A stretch of DNA of 25,710 nt from an uncultured Sutterella sp. (GTDB lineage: Bacteria; Pseudomonadota; Gammaproteobacteria; Burkholderiales; Burkholderiaceae_F). Position numbers and translations under genes: made by a program. Below are positions 24,238 through 25,710 of the stretch, piece after piece; within the stretch, counting starts at the first letter, position 1, and every line of letters starts with the position of its first letter. The notes under the pieces are model-generated. The model worked only from the letters and a program-made list of their open reading frames with translations, searched no databases and was not told the DNA's origin. Location: NCBI GenBank assembly GCA_905198475.1, contig CAJKCQ010000031.1, forward strand, positions 1-25,710, read 5' to 3'.

Positions 24238-25641
24238 TCACTCCTTCTGCGGCACGGCGGCGATGATGCGCGCGAGCGCCTCGGTGAGCCGCTCGACGTA
24301 TTCGAGCGGGAGCGACTCGTCCGGTGCGTGGGCGTTTTCAGCGGCGCCGAGCACGCCCGTGTTGAGGAACGAGGCGTGCGGGAAGGCGCGGCGGAAGTCC
24401 TTCATCGTGCCGATGGAGGCGCCTTCGAAGCAGTATTCGTAGGGGTTGCCCCAGAGCGATTCGCTCGCCTCGCGAGCGGCTTCGTCGAGCCAGGGTGCGG
24501 GCGAGGGCGCCTCGAAGCCGTCCTCGGCGCGCTCGTCGAAGACTGTCACGACGGCGTGCGAGGGCACGTTCTCCGTTACGGCGCGCACCGCCGCCGCGAG
24601 GGCCCGGCGGGCGTCCACCCGGGGCGGAATGCGGAAGGAGAGCGCGAGCGTCGTGCTCGCGCGCAGCAGCGCGCTCGCCTCGGCGCACGAGGGCAGGCCG
24701 TCGGCGCCGAGAACGGAGAGCGTGGGCTCCCAGGTGTTGCGCCGGATCGCTTCGGCGGGATCCTCGGAGCGCGGTTCGGTCGAGCCCGCGAACGGGAAGT
24801 CGAGGACGCGGCGGCCGAGCACCGCCGCGCAGCGCTCGATCGCCTCCTCGAGCTCCGCGGGACGCTCGACGTGGAATTCCGGCGGGAGCACGCGGCCGGT
24901 CTTCGGGTCCTCGAGCCGGTCGAGGAGTTCGCGCATGACGGCGAAGGAGCTCGGCACGATGCCGCTCGCGATGCCCGAGTGCACCGGGTGCGCGAGCACC
25001 TCGACCTTGAGCTTGAAGCTCACCACGCCGCGCAGGCTGCGGGTGAGCCAGAGCCGCTCGTAGTCACCGATGCCGAGGTCGAGGATGGCGAGCACGCAGG
25101 GGTCGCCGCAGCGCGGCGCGATTTCCTCGAGGTAATGGACGAGGTCGTTCGAACCCGACTCCTCGTCCGTCTCGAAGAAGCCGACGATGCGCGGGTGCGC
25201 GGCGCCGGATGCCTCGAGCGCGCGCACGGCGGTGAGCGCCGCGTAGAAGCTGTAGCCGTCGTCCGAGGCGCCGCGTCCGTAGAGGCGGCCGTCCTTCACG
25301 ACGGGCGTCCAGGGGCCGAGGCCTTCGGACCAGCCCGGGGTTTCGGGCTGCTTGTCGAAATGCCCGTAGACGAAGACCGGGCGCCCGGCATGACCGCCCG
25401 ACGCCGGCAGGTCGATGAAGAGCGCGGGCGTGACGCCGAGCTTCTTCATGACCTCGAAGCGCCCCTCGGGGAAGCGCTCCCGCCCCCAGGCGGCCGCGTC
25501 CTCGACGGCCTTGAGAAGAAAGCCGTGCTTCTCCCAGTCGGCGTCGAAGGCCGAGCTCTTCGAAGGAATGCGGATGAAGGCCTTGAGGGCGTCGAGCGTG
25601 TCGCCCCGCCAGGCGCTGCGGATGAATTCCTGAGTCGTCAT
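24238..25641 (-). CDS. M20 family metallopeptidase (dipeptidase, CNDP-like)
   Basis: The 467-aa product is a two-zinc M20 peptidase. Motifs: VYGHFDKQPE (His 94, Asp 96), GRGASDDG with bridging Asp 127, ETDEES with general base Glu 160 and ligand Glu 161, a likely Asp ligand in ILDLG (about 188), and NAHAPDE with the last His near 440. The inserted dimerisation domain is about 205-370. Members cleave dipeptides or similar amides; the substrate is unknown. The ATG at 25639-25641 lacks a strong ribosome site but gives the normal start. It heads the operon with the 71-aa and HIT genes. Confidence 0.92.
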   Translation of the reverse strand: MTTQEFIRSAWRGDTLDALKAFIRIPSKSSAFDADWEKHGFLLKAVEDAAAWGRERFPEGRFEVMKKLGVTPALFIDLPASGGHAGRPVFVYGHFDKQPETPGWSEGLGPWTPVVKDGRLYGRGASDDGYSFYAALTAVRALEASGAAHPRIVGFFETDEESGSNDLVHYLEEIAPRCGDPCVLAILDLGIGDYERLWLTRSLRGVVSFKLKVEVLAHPVHSGIASGIVPSSFAVMRELLDRLEDPKTGRVLPPEFHVERPAELEEAIERCAAVLGRRVLDFPFAGSTEPRSEDPAEAIRRNTWEPTLSVLGADGLPSCAEASALLRASTTLALSFRIPPRVDARRALAAAVRAVTENVPSHAVVTVFDERAEDGFEAPSPAPWLDEAAREASESLWGNPYEYCFEGASIGTMKDFRRAFPHASFLNTGVLGAAENAHAPDESLPLEYVERLTEALARIIAAVPQKE

Positions 25642-25710
25642 AGAAAATCGGCGCGGAAACCTCTGTCTTCAGACAGGGGAGGAAGCGCCGTCCTCGTTTC
25701 TAAGTTCGGT

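Noticed and set aside
25644..25690. CCTCTGTC/GACAGGGG hairpin upstream of the M20 gene
   Set aside because: It is a small stem with one G-U pair at the window edge; without the next gene its role cannot be judged.

Overview
The window is a replication-origin neighbourhood from a GC-rich proteobacterium. The gene order parB-parA-marC-rsmG-mnmG-mnmE ... yidC-yidD-rnpA-rpmH | dnaA-dnaN-gyrB, the monofunctional biotin ligase-coaX-SPOR cluster, a MenA-type prenyltransferase and the protein sequences together suggest Burkholderiales, most likely the Sutterellaceae (Sutterella/Parasutterella-like gut bacteria). The family assignment is inference from recall; nothing was searched.

Layout. Positions 1-129 are a short AT-richer edge with no secure gene. 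From 130 to 9789 nearly everything is on the minus strand: chromosome partition (parB, parA), a MarC membrane protein, rRNA and tRNA modification (rsmG, mnmG, mnmE), one small plus-strand membrane protein (6677-6997), then the compact rpmH-rnpA-yidD-yidC cluster driven by a good sigma70-like promoter at 9961-9990. Positions 9790-10424 are the canonical oriC site between divergent rpmH and dnaA, with two perfect DnaA boxes, a third that fits TTATNCACA, and several inverted repeats. From 10425 the plus strand carries dnaA, dnaN and gyrB, ending in a strong intrinsic terminator, followed by a 5'-nucleotidase.

Positions 16666-17058 are a second AT-rich non-coding block. It holds about eight DnaA-box-like 9-mers, an A/T-only stretch and a repeated GTTGTTC element, and lies just before a diverged Crp/Fnr-type regulator. 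After it come a DolP-like BON lipoprotein (+), then menA, ybeD and a dacA-position gene (-). The dacA-like protein keeps the PBP5 fold, its C-terminal domain and its usual ybeD neighbour, but appears to have lost all three catalytic motifs. The divergent plus-strand operon is birA-coaX-SPOR. The window ends with a minus-strand operon: M20 dipeptidase, an unknown 71-aa protein and a HIT protein.

Most of the window is conserved core genome; there are no transposases, phage genes, CRISPR arrays or tRNAs that I can support. The most unusual items are the second DnaA-box cluster about 6.5 kb from the classical origin, the apparent pseudoenzyme at the dacA locus, and the altered RNR motif in RnpA.
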